A DNA stretch of 64,000 nt, from positions 329,994-393,993 of the forward strand of contig NZ_CYUD01000003.1 of assembly GCF_001458295.1 (NCBI RefSeq). The letters run 5' to 3'. A program made the position numbers and the translations under genes. The stretch comes from Ruegeria denitrificans (GTDB lineage Bacteria; Pseudomonadota; Alphaproteobacteria; Rhodobacterales; Rhodobacteraceae). A model generated the notes under the pieces. That model saw only the letters and a program-made list of their open reading frames with translations. It ran no database searches and was not told the origin of the DNA. Numbering within the stretch: the first letter of the stretch is position 1; each line of letters begins with the position of its first letter. Shown here piece by piece: positions 1 through 7,718 of the stretch.

Positions 1-654
1 GGGTTTGGCCTGCATCCGCCAACCGTTCAGCGCATCGCGCAAGAGGTCAAGTCGGTGCACGATCTGGGTGTCGAGATTTGCATGGTCATCGGCGGCGGCA
101 ATATTTTCCGCGGCCTCAGCGGCTCGGCTCAGGGGATGGAGCGGACAACGGCCGACTATATGGGCATGCTGGCCACGGTGATGAACGCGCTGGGGATGCA
201 GTCGGCGCTTGAGGAGATCGGCGTGTTTACCCGCGTAATCTCGGCCATTCGCATGGATGAGGTGTGTGAGCCGTACATCCGCCGCCGGGCCGTGCGCCAC
301 CTTGAGAAAAAGCGGGTTTGCATTTTTGCCGCCGGAACCGGCAACCCGTATTTCACCACCGATACCGCTGCGACTCTGCGCGCCAATGAAATGGCGTGCG
401 AGGCGATCTTTATGGGTAAGAACGGCGTGGATGGCGTTTACGACAAAGACCCCAAAGAGCACGCGGACGCGGTGCGCTATGACACGGTGACCTATGATGA
501 CGTGCTGGCCAAGCGGTTGCGCGTCATGGATGCCTCGGCCATTGCGTTGGCACGCGACAACAACCTGCCGCTGATCGTTTTCGGGCTGGATGAACCGGGC
601 GGTTTCCGTGGCATTCTGGCAGGTGAGGGGACCTATACCAAAGTTCAGGGCTAA
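1..654 (+). CDS. pyrH: UMP kinase, 5' end cut by the window
   Basis: Uridylate kinase of the bacterial amino acid kinase fold; phosphorylates UMP to UDP in pyrimidine nucleotide synthesis in the cytoplasm. The open frame runs from base 1, with the family signature [11 protein letters not shown] before the GGGNIFRG nucleotide-binding loop, then [16 protein letters not shown] and the late motif [11 protein letters not shown], all typical of PyrH. About 217 codons are visible, so only the first few dozen residues (start and phosphate-binding loop) are missing. The stop is TAA at 652-654. The usual alphaproteobacterial neighbour frr does not follow; a 383-base non-coding stretch does. Identification is secure. 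Confidence 0.97.
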   Translation, partial: GFGLHPPTVQRIAQEVKSVHDLGVEICMVIGGGNIFRGLSGSAQGMERTTADYMGMLATVMNALGMQSALEEIGVFTRVISAIRMDEVCEPYIRRRAVRHLEKKRVCIFAAGTGNPYFTTDTAATLRANEMACEAIFMGKNGVDGVYDKDPKEHADAVRYDTVTYDDVLAKRLRVMDASAIALARDNNLPLIVFGLDEPGGFRGILAGEGTYTKVQG

Positions 655-1037
655 AAGGCTTTCTACGCTTAATTGCGCGCAGGTCGGGCTGATTGCCCGG
701 TCTGGCCTCTTTTCATCAGCATCGCGCCTATGCGCGTGCCGATCTTCATAGGTCTGGCGAAAGAAAAACGTCGCATGTGAATTGATCACAAGCCCCAAAA
801 GCCTCGGTCAAGCGACGGGGCTTTTTTATTTCATAGCGGGTTGACCGGCGTTGGGGCCGCTGTCTAAGTATCCGCGTCTTTCGGTTACCAGATTTTGCCC
901 CGAAAGACTGCCCATGCTTTCGTCTGTGTGACCGAAGCTGTGGTTGGGCTGGAAGACCTGCCGTGATTTCCGAGTTGTCCGAAATCATGCGCGGGCACGT
1001 CGTCGGAACAAGCAGCATGAGCAAGGAGCGACGTGCC
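655..1037. other. Intergenic region between pyrH and the aminotransferase
   Basis: 383 bases with no convincing gene. It holds one terminator-like hairpin (790-827) and, at its right end, the ribosome binding site AGGAG at about 1024-1028 ahead of the aminotransferase ATG. In-frame codons exist upstream of that ATG (from 963), but they lack a binding site and family similarity. I see no trace of frr, the gene normally found after pyrH. Confidence 0.6.
790..827 (+). terminator. Rho-independent terminator after pyrH
   Basis: Arms AAGCCCC (790-796) and GGGGCTT (817-823) are inverted complements, followed by a run of Ts. It lies 136 bases after the pyrH stop on the same strand, so it likely ends the pyrH transcript. 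The loop is long (20 bases), which lowers certainty. Confidence 0.6.
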
Positions 1038-2264
1038 ATGGGCACTCTTGATATCGATTTCGTTCGGGCCCAGTTTCCGGCCTTTTCCGAGCCCAGCCTG
1101 CAAGGTCAGGCCTTTTTTGAAAATGCAGGCGGGTCATATACTTGCAAGCCGGTGCTGGACCGCCTGACACGCTATTACACGCAGCGCAAAGTGCAACCTT
1201 ACGGTCCCTATGACGCCAGCCGTCTGGCGGGTGAAGAGATGGACGAAGCCCGCGCGCGCATGGCCGCGATTCTGGGTGTGAACACAGATGAGCTGAGCTT
1301 TGGTCCCTCGACCACGCAAAACACATATGTTCTGGCGCAGGCATTTCGCCAATGGATGCAGCCGGGTGATGCTGTCGTCGTCACCAATCAGGATCACGAG
1401 GCCAACTCGGGGCCTTGGCGGCGTCTGGCCGAGGACGGGGTTGAAATCCGCGAATGGCAGATCGATCCGGAAACCGGGTCACTCAACCCGCAGGATCTTG
1501 AAAACCTGCTGGACGAAAAGGTGCGTCTGGTCTGTTTCCCGCATTGCTCGAACGTAATCGGAGAGATTAATCCGGTCACTGAGATCACTGCCATTGCCCA
1601 TGCGGCGGGGGCCTTTGTTTGTGTGGATGGCGTCTCATACGCACCGCACGGGTTTCCGAATGTCGGCAATCTGGGTTCAGATATCTATCTGTTCTCGGCC
1701 TATAAAACCTACGGCCCACATCAGGGCTGCATGGTGATCCGGCGGACGCTTGGTGAATTGCTGCCAAATCAGGCGCACTATTTCAATGGGGACTCGCTGT
1801 ACAAGCGTTTTACTCCGGCGGGCCCGGATCATGCACAGATTGCAGCCAGTGCGGGTATGGCGGATTACGTTGATCTACTGTGCGACCACCACAATGGCCC
1901 TCAGGGTGACACGACCGAGCGCGGATCATTTGTGCATGACCTGATGCGCGAGCAGGAGGTTGCTCTGCTTCAGCCAGTGCTGGATGCGGTCAAGGATCGT
2001 AACGCGGTCCGCCTGATCGGTACGTCGGATGCGACACGTCGGGCGCCGACAGTAGCGCTCGCTTTGAAACGGAACGCCGAAGCCGTGGCTGCTGATCTGG
2101 TGGAGCACGGGATCATGGCGGGTGGTGGCGACTTCTATGCCGTTCGCCCGCTACAGGCGATGGGCGTGGATTTAGAACAGGGCGTGTTGCGGGTTAGCTT
2201 TACGCACTATACCTCTCAACAGGAAATTGATCAGCTATTGGGCGCACTTGACGCCGTTTTGTGA
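1038..2264 (+). CDS. Class V aminotransferase, cysteine desulfurase-like (PLP)
   Basis: 408-residue fold-type I PLP enzyme of the class V aminotransferase / SufS-like cysteine desulfurase family. Visible landmarks are the substrate loop FFENAGGSY near the N-terminus, the PLP-stacking region TNQDHEANSGPWRR, the aspartate of VDGVSYAPHG that pairs with the pyridine nitrogen, and the Schiff-base lysine in FSAYKTYGPHQG. Start chosen at ATG 1038 because AGGAG lies about 10 bases upstream; an upstream in-frame extension to 963 has no such site. It stands alone, followed by phrB 48 bases later. No Suf or Isc genes are near, so a role in Fe-S assembly is not supported; the true substrate is unknown. 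Confidence 0.85.
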   Translation: MGTLDIDFVRAQFPAFSEPSLQGQAFFENAGGSYTCKPVLDRLTRYYTQRKVQPYGPYDASRLAGEEMDEARARMAAILGVNTDELSFGPSTTQNTYVLAQAFRQWMQPGDAVVVTNQDHEANSGPWRRLAEDGVEIREWQIDPETGSLNPQDLENLLDEKVRLVCFPHCSNVIGEINPVTEITAIAHAAGAFVCVDGVSYAPHGFPNVGNLGSDIYLFSAYKTYGPHQGCMVIRRTLGELLPNQAHYFNGDSLYKRFTPAGPDHAQIAASAGMADYVDLLCDHHNGPQGDTTERGSFVHDLMREQEVALLQPVLDAVKDRNAVRLIGTSDATRRAPTVALALKRNAEAVAADLVEHGIMAGGGDFYAVRPLQAMGVDLEQGVLRVSFTHYTSQQEIDQLLGALDAVL

Positions 2265-2312
2265 TCCAGTTTTTGCCTGGCTTCGTAATGCGAAGAAAAC
2301 AACTGGGCGGTC

Positions 2313-3734
2313 ATGGAAAACAATCAGTCTCCGATCATCATGTGGTTCCGGCGGGATTTGCGTCTGTCGGACCATTCCGCGCTAAACGCGGCGGCCCAGA
2401 CGGGCCGTCCGATCCTGCCGGTTTTCATTTTGGACGATTTGGTTCAATCGCTCGGGGCCGCGCCAAAATGGCGGCTTGGGTTGGGGCTTGAGGCTTTCGG
2501 GCGGTCTTTGTCGCAGGCCGGTAGCCGGTTGATCTTGCGACGTGGGGACGCTCTGACCGTTTTGCAGAAGCTTATCGCCGATACTGCCGCCACCGCTGTT
2601 TACTGGTCGCGTGCCTATGACCCAGAGGCCGTGGCTCGTGACGCGCTCATAAAGTCTGTGTTGGCAAAGCAGGGGGTGAAGGCAAAGTCATTTGCGGGTC
2701 ACTTGCTGTTTGAACCCTGGACCGTGGCGAACCAAGCGGGCCAACCGTTTCGCGTTTTCACACCAATGTGGCGATCCGTCCAAGACCGAGACGTCGCCGC
2801 GCCCGAAGCCGCACCAACGATCATTGCACCCTCGCGTTGGCCTGCCTCCGATAATCTGGCTGATTGGAATCTGAGTAAGGAGATGAACCGGGGTGCGGCT
2901 GTGGTCGCGCCTTTCGTCCGCCCCGGCGAGAGCGCGGCATTTGAAACCTTGCACAGGTTTCTGGAGCGAATCCCCAATTATTCGCGCGATCGGGACCGTT
3001 TAGATGTGCAGGGAACCTCGGATCTGTCCGAATACCTGTCGCTTGGGGAAATCGGCCTTCGTGTCGTCTGGCATGCAGTGCAACGCGCTGCGATGAACGG
3101 CGCGAAAGGGGCAGACGCCTATCTGCGCCAACTGGTTTGGCGCGAGTTTGCTTATCATCTGATGTATCACACGCCGCATTTGCTAAGCGCGAACTGGAAG
3201 CCTGACTGGAACATGTTCCCGTGGAACACGGACGCAAACCATCCAGCGGTCCTCGCATGGCGTCAGGCCCGCACCGGCATTCCCGTCGTCGATGCAGGGC
3301 TACGTCAAATGTTTGTGACCGGCCGTATGCACAATCGCGCCCGTATGATCGTCGCCAGCTATCTGACTAAGCATCTGATGACGCATTGGAAAATCGGAAT
3401 GAACTGGTTTGCTGACTGCCTGATCGACTGGGACCCGGCGTCCAATGCGATGGGTTGGCAATGGGTTGCGGGGTCGGGCCCGGATGCGTCACCATTTTTT
3501 CGCATATTCAACCCTCTGACACAGCAGCAAAAATTTGATCCTGATCGCGAATATCTAATGCAGTGGATCGCAGAAGGACAGGCTGATCCTGCGGCTACGG
3601 CGCTATCCTATTTTCAGGCGGTTCCGCGTTCATGGATGCTTGATCCGCGGGCGGATTATCCCTCGCCAGTGGTTGATTTGGCTGTTGGCCGGGCGCGCGC
3701 GTTGGCCGCCTATGAGGGCCGAAAAAACGGGTAA
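2313..3734 (+). CDS. phrB: Deoxyribodipyrimidine photolyase (class I CPD type)
   Basis: 473-residue DNA photolyase/cryptochrome family enzyme that splits cyclobutane pyrimidine dimers with blue light, using FAD and an antenna cofactor. The N-terminal antenna domain starts with IIMWFRRDLRLSDHSAL. The C-terminal FAD domain shows YLRQLVWREFAYHLM, PVVDAGLRQMFVTGRMHNRARM and the DWDPASNAMGWQWVAGSG segment, all diagnostic of class I photolyases. Length is normal. Start ATG 2313 gives the usual N-terminus, although its ribosome binding site is weak. Followed 69 bases later by cfa; light and membrane stress genes sit together here. Confidence 0.95.
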   Translation: MENNQSPIIMWFRRDLRLSDHSALNAAAQTGRPILPVFILDDLVQSLGAAPKWRLGLGLEAFGRSLSQAGSRLILRRGDALTVLQKLIADTAATAVYWSRAYDPEAVARDALIKSVLAKQGVKAKSFAGHLLFEPWTVANQAGQPFRVFTPMWRSVQDRDVAAPEAAPTIIAPSRWPASDNLADWNLSKEMNRGAAVVAPFVRPGESAAFETLHRFLERIPNYSRDRDRLDVQGTSDLSEYLSLGEIGLRVVWHAVQRAAMNGAKGADAYLRQLVWREFAYHLMYHTPHLLSANWKPDWNMFPWNTDANHPAVLAWRQARTGIPVVDAGLRQMFVTGRMHNRARMIVASYLTKHLMTHWKIGMNWFADCLIDWDPASNAMGWQWVAGSGPDASPFFRIFNPLTQQQKFDPDREYLMQWIAEGQADPAATALSYFQAVPRSWMLDPRADYPSPVVDLAVGRARALAAYEGRKNG

Positions 3735-3803
3735 GGAACTGAAAACTTGCCAGAAACACAAACTCGGCCTAGCTTTTAACTACGACCGCACAGGGGAGAG
3801 CGG

Positions 3804-5012
3804 ATGATCCTGACGACAACTGAAGGGCAAAAAAACCTGCCTAGATACTTTGCTCAAGTCTTTAAGATGCTGGGCCGGATGGGCTCGGGGCGAATGGATA
3901 TCGCCCTGCCGGACGGGCGGGTCTTCCGATCCGAAGGCCCCAAGCCGGGCCCGGTGGCACGTGTGGACATTCACGACCCCGACGTCTTTGCCCGCCTGAT
4001 CCGTGAAGGTGAGTTGGGCTTTTCGGATTCCTACCTGGAGGGCGGTTGGAGCACCCCCGACCTGCGGGCCTTCATGGATTTGGTGCACTTGGGCACCGAG
4101 ACGGTGTATGATGATTTTACCGGAAAGATCCTGGTCAAGGCCTATGAGCGTCTGCGCTTTTGGTTGCACAGCAATAATCGCCGGCAGGCCAAAAAGAACA
4201 TTTCGTATCACTACGATCTGGGGAATGATTTCTACAGTCTGTGGCTGGACGACACGATGACCTATTCCAGCGCGCTTTTCGAAACAGGACAGGAAAGTCT
4301 GGAGAATGCGCAAACCGCGAAATATGCGAGTTTGGTGGATGAAATGGGCGCGAAGCCCGGAGATCACATCCTTGAGATCGGATGTGGATGGGGCGGTTTC
4401 GCAGAATATGCGGCAAAAGAGCGTGGCCTGCGGGTCACAGGTCTGACAATCAGTCAAGAACAGTTAAGGTTCGCGCAGCAAAGGATTGATAATGCAGGGC
4501 TTTCTGATCTTGTTGAGTTCAAACTGCAGGATTATCGGGATGAACGCGGCCAATATGATGGTATCGCTTCGATCGAAATGTTCGAAGCCGTTGGTCAGAA
4601 ATACTGGCCGGTTTATTTTGAGACAGTGCGCGAACGGCTGAAACCTGGTGCCCAAGCTACCCTTCAGATCATTACCGTCGCAGAACACCGCTGGGATATT
4701 TACAAGAATGGTGTTGATTTCATTCAGAAATATATTTTTCCCGGTGGAATGCTTCCAGCACCTTCAATCCTGAGACAACAGGTGAAAGAAGCGGGATTGG
4801 ATGTCGTGAAATCTCGGGAGTTTGGTCAAAGTTATGACCTGACTCTGCGTCGCTGGTATGAGACGTTCAACGACAAATGGGACGAAATCTCGGAAATGGG
4901 CTTTGACGAGCGTTTTCGCCGAATGTGGAACTATTATTTAACCGCATGTGGCGCGGCCTTTGACACTGGCAACTGCGATGTGACACAGATCACTATAGCA
5001 AAACCCAGTTAA
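3804..5012 (+). CDS. cfa: Cyclopropane-fatty-acyl-phospholipid synthase
   Basis: 402-residue SAM-dependent methyltransferase that adds a methylene bridge across unsaturated acyl chains of membrane phospholipids. The N-terminal lipid-binding part is followed by NISYHYDLGNDFYSLWLD and TYSSALFE, the Cfa family signature, then the SAM loop ILEIGCGWGGFAEYA and the later FIQKYIFPGGMLPA. The ribosome binding site GGGGAGAG is directly upstream of ATG 3804. The gene precedes trgA by 16 bases, so they may be cotranscribed. Alphaproteobacteria often carry several Cfa paralogues with varied activities, so the exact product (cyclopropane or another methylated lipid) is not certain. Confidence 0.92.
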   Translation: MILTTTEGQKNLPRYFAQVFKMLGRMGSGRMDIALPDGRVFRSEGPKPGPVARVDIHDPDVFARLIREGELGFSDSYLEGGWSTPDLRAFMDLVHLGTETVYDDFTGKILVKAYERLRFWLHSNNRRQAKKNISYHYDLGNDFYSLWLDDTMTYSSALFETGQESLENAQTAKYASLVDEMGAKPGDHILEIGCGWGGFAEYAAKERGLRVTGLTISQEQLRFAQQRIDNAGLSDLVEFKLQDYRDERGQYDGIASIEMFEAVGQKYWPVYFETVRERLKPGAQATLQIITVAEHRWDIYKNGVDFIQKYIFPGGMLPAPSILRQQVKEAGLDVVKSREFGQSYDLTLRRWYETFNDKWDEISEMGFDERFRRMWNYYLTACGAAFDTGNCDVTQITIAKPS

Positions 5013-5028
5013 CAAAGGGAAATTTGGA

Positions 5029-5469
5029 ATGCCCACTGCGCCGCGTCTAGTTGCTTCTTTTTGCCTATTGGCGGTAGCCTTTATCGTGTCGAGCATGATC
5101 ATCAGCAACGGCGAAGAGGGCAAGGATTACGGCTGGTTTACCTATGTCAACATGATCATAGCAGTGGCCTGTGGTTGGAAAGTGATGGGTAAACGTGTTG
5201 GAAACGGTTGGACTGCGGCGGTCAACAACGGCATTGCCGGGATTGTCTCGCTGGTGTTCTGGGCTCTTTTTGTTCAGGGCTGCTATGAGATGTTCCGGTT
5301 GGCCATGCGTCATCGTTACGATGGTCCGTTCGAAGCTCTCTTAGCTATTTTCCAGATCGGGGTCGAATACGGCAAACTGCTGATTACGCCGGAAATCCTG
5401 TGGACTTTGGCGATCGGAGCTCTTATCGCGGGTCTTGCAACCGAGGAAGCCAACCGTCGCTGGCGGTAG
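5029..5469 (+). CDS. trgA: TrgA family membrane protein (tellurite-resistance locus)
   Basis: 146-residue inner membrane protein with about four hydrophobic segments (near residues 8-26, 38-52, 60-80 and 118-138) and the conserved C-terminal ATEEANRRW. It resembles TrgA of Rhodobacter sphaeroides, first described in the trgAB-cysK tellurite-resistance locus. Here trgA, trgB and cysK follow in that same order, which supports the call strongly. The biochemical role is unknown; membrane location is predicted from hydropathy. The ribosome binding site AAAGGGA sits before ATG 5029. The gene lies 16 bases after cfa and 29 bases before the chosen trgB start. Confidence 0.85.
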   Translation: MPTAPRLVASFCLLAVAFIVSSMIISNGEEGKDYGWFTYVNMIIAVACGWKVMGKRVGNGWTAAVNNGIAGIVSLVFWALFVQGCYEMFRLAMRHRYDGPFEALLAIFQIGVEYGKLLITPEILWTLAIGALIAGLATEEANRRWR

Positions 5470-5498
5470 CCCACCCAAAAAAGACGAGTTTTAAGTCA

Positions 5499-6614
5499 GT
5501 GTCCGATTTGTTCTTTTACGGCACGCTCAGGCATTTGCCGTTGCTGGAATGTGTGCTTGGCCATGCATTGTCAAACGAGAAGATATCTCAGGCCAGTTTG
5601 CCGGATCACGCGGTTTATGGCGTGGTGGACGAAGCCTTTCCGATGATTGTTCCCGAAGAAGGCAGTCATGCCGAGGGATTACTGGTTCAAGGGTTCTGCC
5701 CCGAAGATCTGAGCCGCTTGGCATTTTACGAAGGTGGGTTCGACTATGATCTCAGCCCGCAGGGCGTGGTCTTAGCTGATGGACCGCGGGTCGAGGCCAG
5801 CGTATTTTTTCCTGAACCCGGGCTGTGGACACCCGACAGGCCGTGGTCGTTACAGACCTGGGTCGATAAGTGGTCAGAGGTGACTCTGGTCGCTGCGCAG
5901 GAAGAGCTGGCTTACTACGGTAAGGTGAACGCAACCACGATTTCCCGAAACTTCGCTCCGATCCGCACCCGTGCCTGGGCCAAGCTGGCCGCGCGAAAAC
6001 GTCGAACCGGTGATCCGCGTGATACTGAAAAAGACGTGATCGTGCAAAGCCACAGGCGTGCCTATGTCAACTATTTCGGTGTAGAAGAGTTGGACCTGCA
6101 GTACCGCCAGCATGACGGAACGATGGGTCCGCTCCTGCATCGAAGCGGATTGATGCAAGGGGCCGCTGTGGTTGTTCTGCCGTATGACCCGGTGCGCGAT
6201 ACGGTTCTGTTGGTCGAACAGTTCCGTGCACCAGTGTTTTTGATCGACGACCCCGAGCCGTGGATGTGGGAACCCGTGGCAGGCATGATCGACCCGGGTG
6301 AGACGCCCGAGCAGGCCGCCTATCGCGAAGTGCAGGAAGAGGCACACGTGGGTTTGGATGTGCTGGAATATGCAGGCGGCGCCTATTCCTCAAGCGGGTC
6401 ATCAACTGAGTATGTGCACCTTTACGTGGGGCTGGGTGATCTGACCCGAACCATTGATAATGGCGGAGTGGTGTCGGAAGGTGAAGATATTCGGACGCAG
6501 ATCCTGTCTTATGACACATTCATGAAGAAGGTGGATAATAACGAATTCAAGGACTTGCCCCTGTTGTTGATGGCCAACTGGCTGGCAAGGCATCGCGACC
6601 GTTTGCGCGGTTAA
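5499..6614 (+). CDS. trgB: TrgB: gamma-glutamylcyclotransferase-like domain fused to a Nudix hydrolase
   Basis: 371 residues in two domains. Residues 1-130 start LFFYGTLRHLPLLE, the YGTL loop of the gamma-glutamylcyclotransferase/AIG2 fold. Residues about 180-370 form an ADP-ribose pyrophosphatase-type Nudix domain with EPVAGMIDPGETPEQAAYRE followed by VQEEAHVGL, close to the consensus Nudix box but with two extra residues before the last glycine. The likely substrate class is nucleoside diphosphate sugars; this is family knowledge, not proof. GTG 5499 is chosen because the YGTL domain begins there; codons upstream overlap trgA. Position between trgA and cysK matches the R. sphaeroides tellurite locus. 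Confidence 0.85.
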   Translation: MSDLFFYGTLRHLPLLECVLGHALSNEKISQASLPDHAVYGVVDEAFPMIVPEEGSHAEGLLVQGFCPEDLSRLAFYEGGFDYDLSPQGVVLADGPRVEASVFFPEPGLWTPDRPWSLQTWVDKWSEVTLVAAQEELAYYGKVNATTISRNFAPIRTRAWAKLAARKRRTGDPRDTEKDVIVQSHRRAYVNYFGVEELDLQYRQHDGTMGPLLHRSGLMQGAAVVVLPYDPVRDTVLLVEQFRAPVFLIDDPEPWMWEPVAGMIDPGETPEQAAYREVQEEAHVGLDVLEYAGGAYSSSGSSTEYVHLYVGLGDLTRTIDNGGVVSEGEDIRTQILSYDTFMKKVDNNEFKDLPLLLMANWLARHRDRLRG

Positions 6615-6683
6615 CTATCGCCGCTTGTGGTTGTCGCACCGCATCTGTAAATCTTCGATGATACGTAATGAAATGAGGGCGCC

Positions 6684-7718
6684 ATGCGCATTGCACGAGA
6701 CCTTGCCGACGCTGTCGGGAAAACGCCACTGATCCGGCTGAAGCGCATCAGTGAAGAGACCGGGTGCGAGATTCTCGGGAAGGCCGAGTTCATGAACCCG
6801 GGGCAATCGGTCAAGGATCGCGCGGCGCTTTACATTATCAAGGACGCCATCGCGCGTGGGGAACTGAAGCCCGGCGGAACCATTGTCGAAGGCACGGCGG
6901 GCAATACCGGTATCGGTCTGGCGCTGGTGGGCGCGTCGATGGGTTTCAAAACGGTGATCGTGATCCCGGAAACTCAATCCGAAGAAAAGAAAGACATGCT
7001 GCGTCTGGCGGGCGCGCAATTGGTTCAGGTGCCGGCCGCCCCGTACCGCAACCCCAATAACTTTGTGCATTACTCGCGCCGCCTGGCCGAGGAACTGGCG
7101 CAGACCGAGCCTAACGGGGCTATCTGGGCCAATCAGTTCGACAATGTTGCCAACCGTCAGGCCCACGTGGAAACCACAGGCCCCGAGATTTGGGAGCAGA
7201 CAGGCGGCAAGGTCGATGGCTTTGTCAGCGCCGTAGGATCGGGTGGCACGCTGGCCGGTGTGGCCGACGCGTTGCAGCCTAAGGGCGTTAAGATCGCTCT
7301 GGTCGACCCGATGGGGGCGGGGCTGTACTCCTATTACACCACCGGCGAAATCGCGATGGAGGGCAGCTCAATCGCGGAAGGCATCGGGCAGGTGCGCATC
7401 ACCAAAAACCTCGAAGGGTTCACGCCGGACTTTTCGTACCAGATGACCGATAACGAGGCGCTGCCTTACATCTTTGATCTGCTACGCGAAGAAGGTTTGG
7501 TCATGGGTGGATCGACCGCGATCAACATGGCGGGTGCGGTGCGTCTGGCCAAGGATCTGGGGCCGGGTCATACCATCGTGACGATCCTGTGCGATTTTGG
7601 CACGCGGTATCAATCCAAGCTGTTCAACCCTGAATTCCTGCGTGAAAAGGAACTGCCGGTGCCGGATTGGATGACCGAGGCCCCGCGCAGCATTCCCGGC
7701 GTATTCGAGGACGTATGA
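6684..7718 (+). CDS. cysK: Cysteine synthase A
   Basis: 344-residue PLP fold-type II enzyme making cysteine from O-acetylserine and sulfide. Visible motifs are VGKTPLIRLKRISEETG, the Schiff-base lysine in PGQSVKDRAALYI, the asparagine loop EGTAGNTGIGLAL, and the glycine-rich GSGGTLAGVADAL. GAGGG precedes ATG 6684. The gene is the third member of the trgA-trgB-cysK set and its stop overlaps the start of the MscS gene (ATGATG at 7715-7720), so the two are translationally coupled. In R. sphaeroides cysK contributes to tellurite resistance through sulfur assimilation; the same is inferred here. It is slightly longer at the C-terminus than the E. coli enzyme. Confidence 0.95.
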   Translation: MRIARDLADAVGKTPLIRLKRISEETGCEILGKAEFMNPGQSVKDRAALYIIKDAIARGELKPGGTIVEGTAGNTGIGLALVGASMGFKTVIVIPETQSEEKKDMLRLAGAQLVQVPAAPYRNPNNFVHYSRRLAEELAQTEPNGAIWANQFDNVANRQAHVETTGPEIWEQTGGKVDGFVSAVGSGGTLAGVADALQPKGVKIALVDPMGAGLYSYYTTGEIAMEGSSIAEGIGQVRITKNLEGFTPDFSYQMTDNEALPYIFDLLREEGLVMGGSTAINMAGAVRLAKDLGPGHTIVTILCDFGTRYQSKLFNPEFLREKELPVPDWMTEAPRSIPGVFEDV

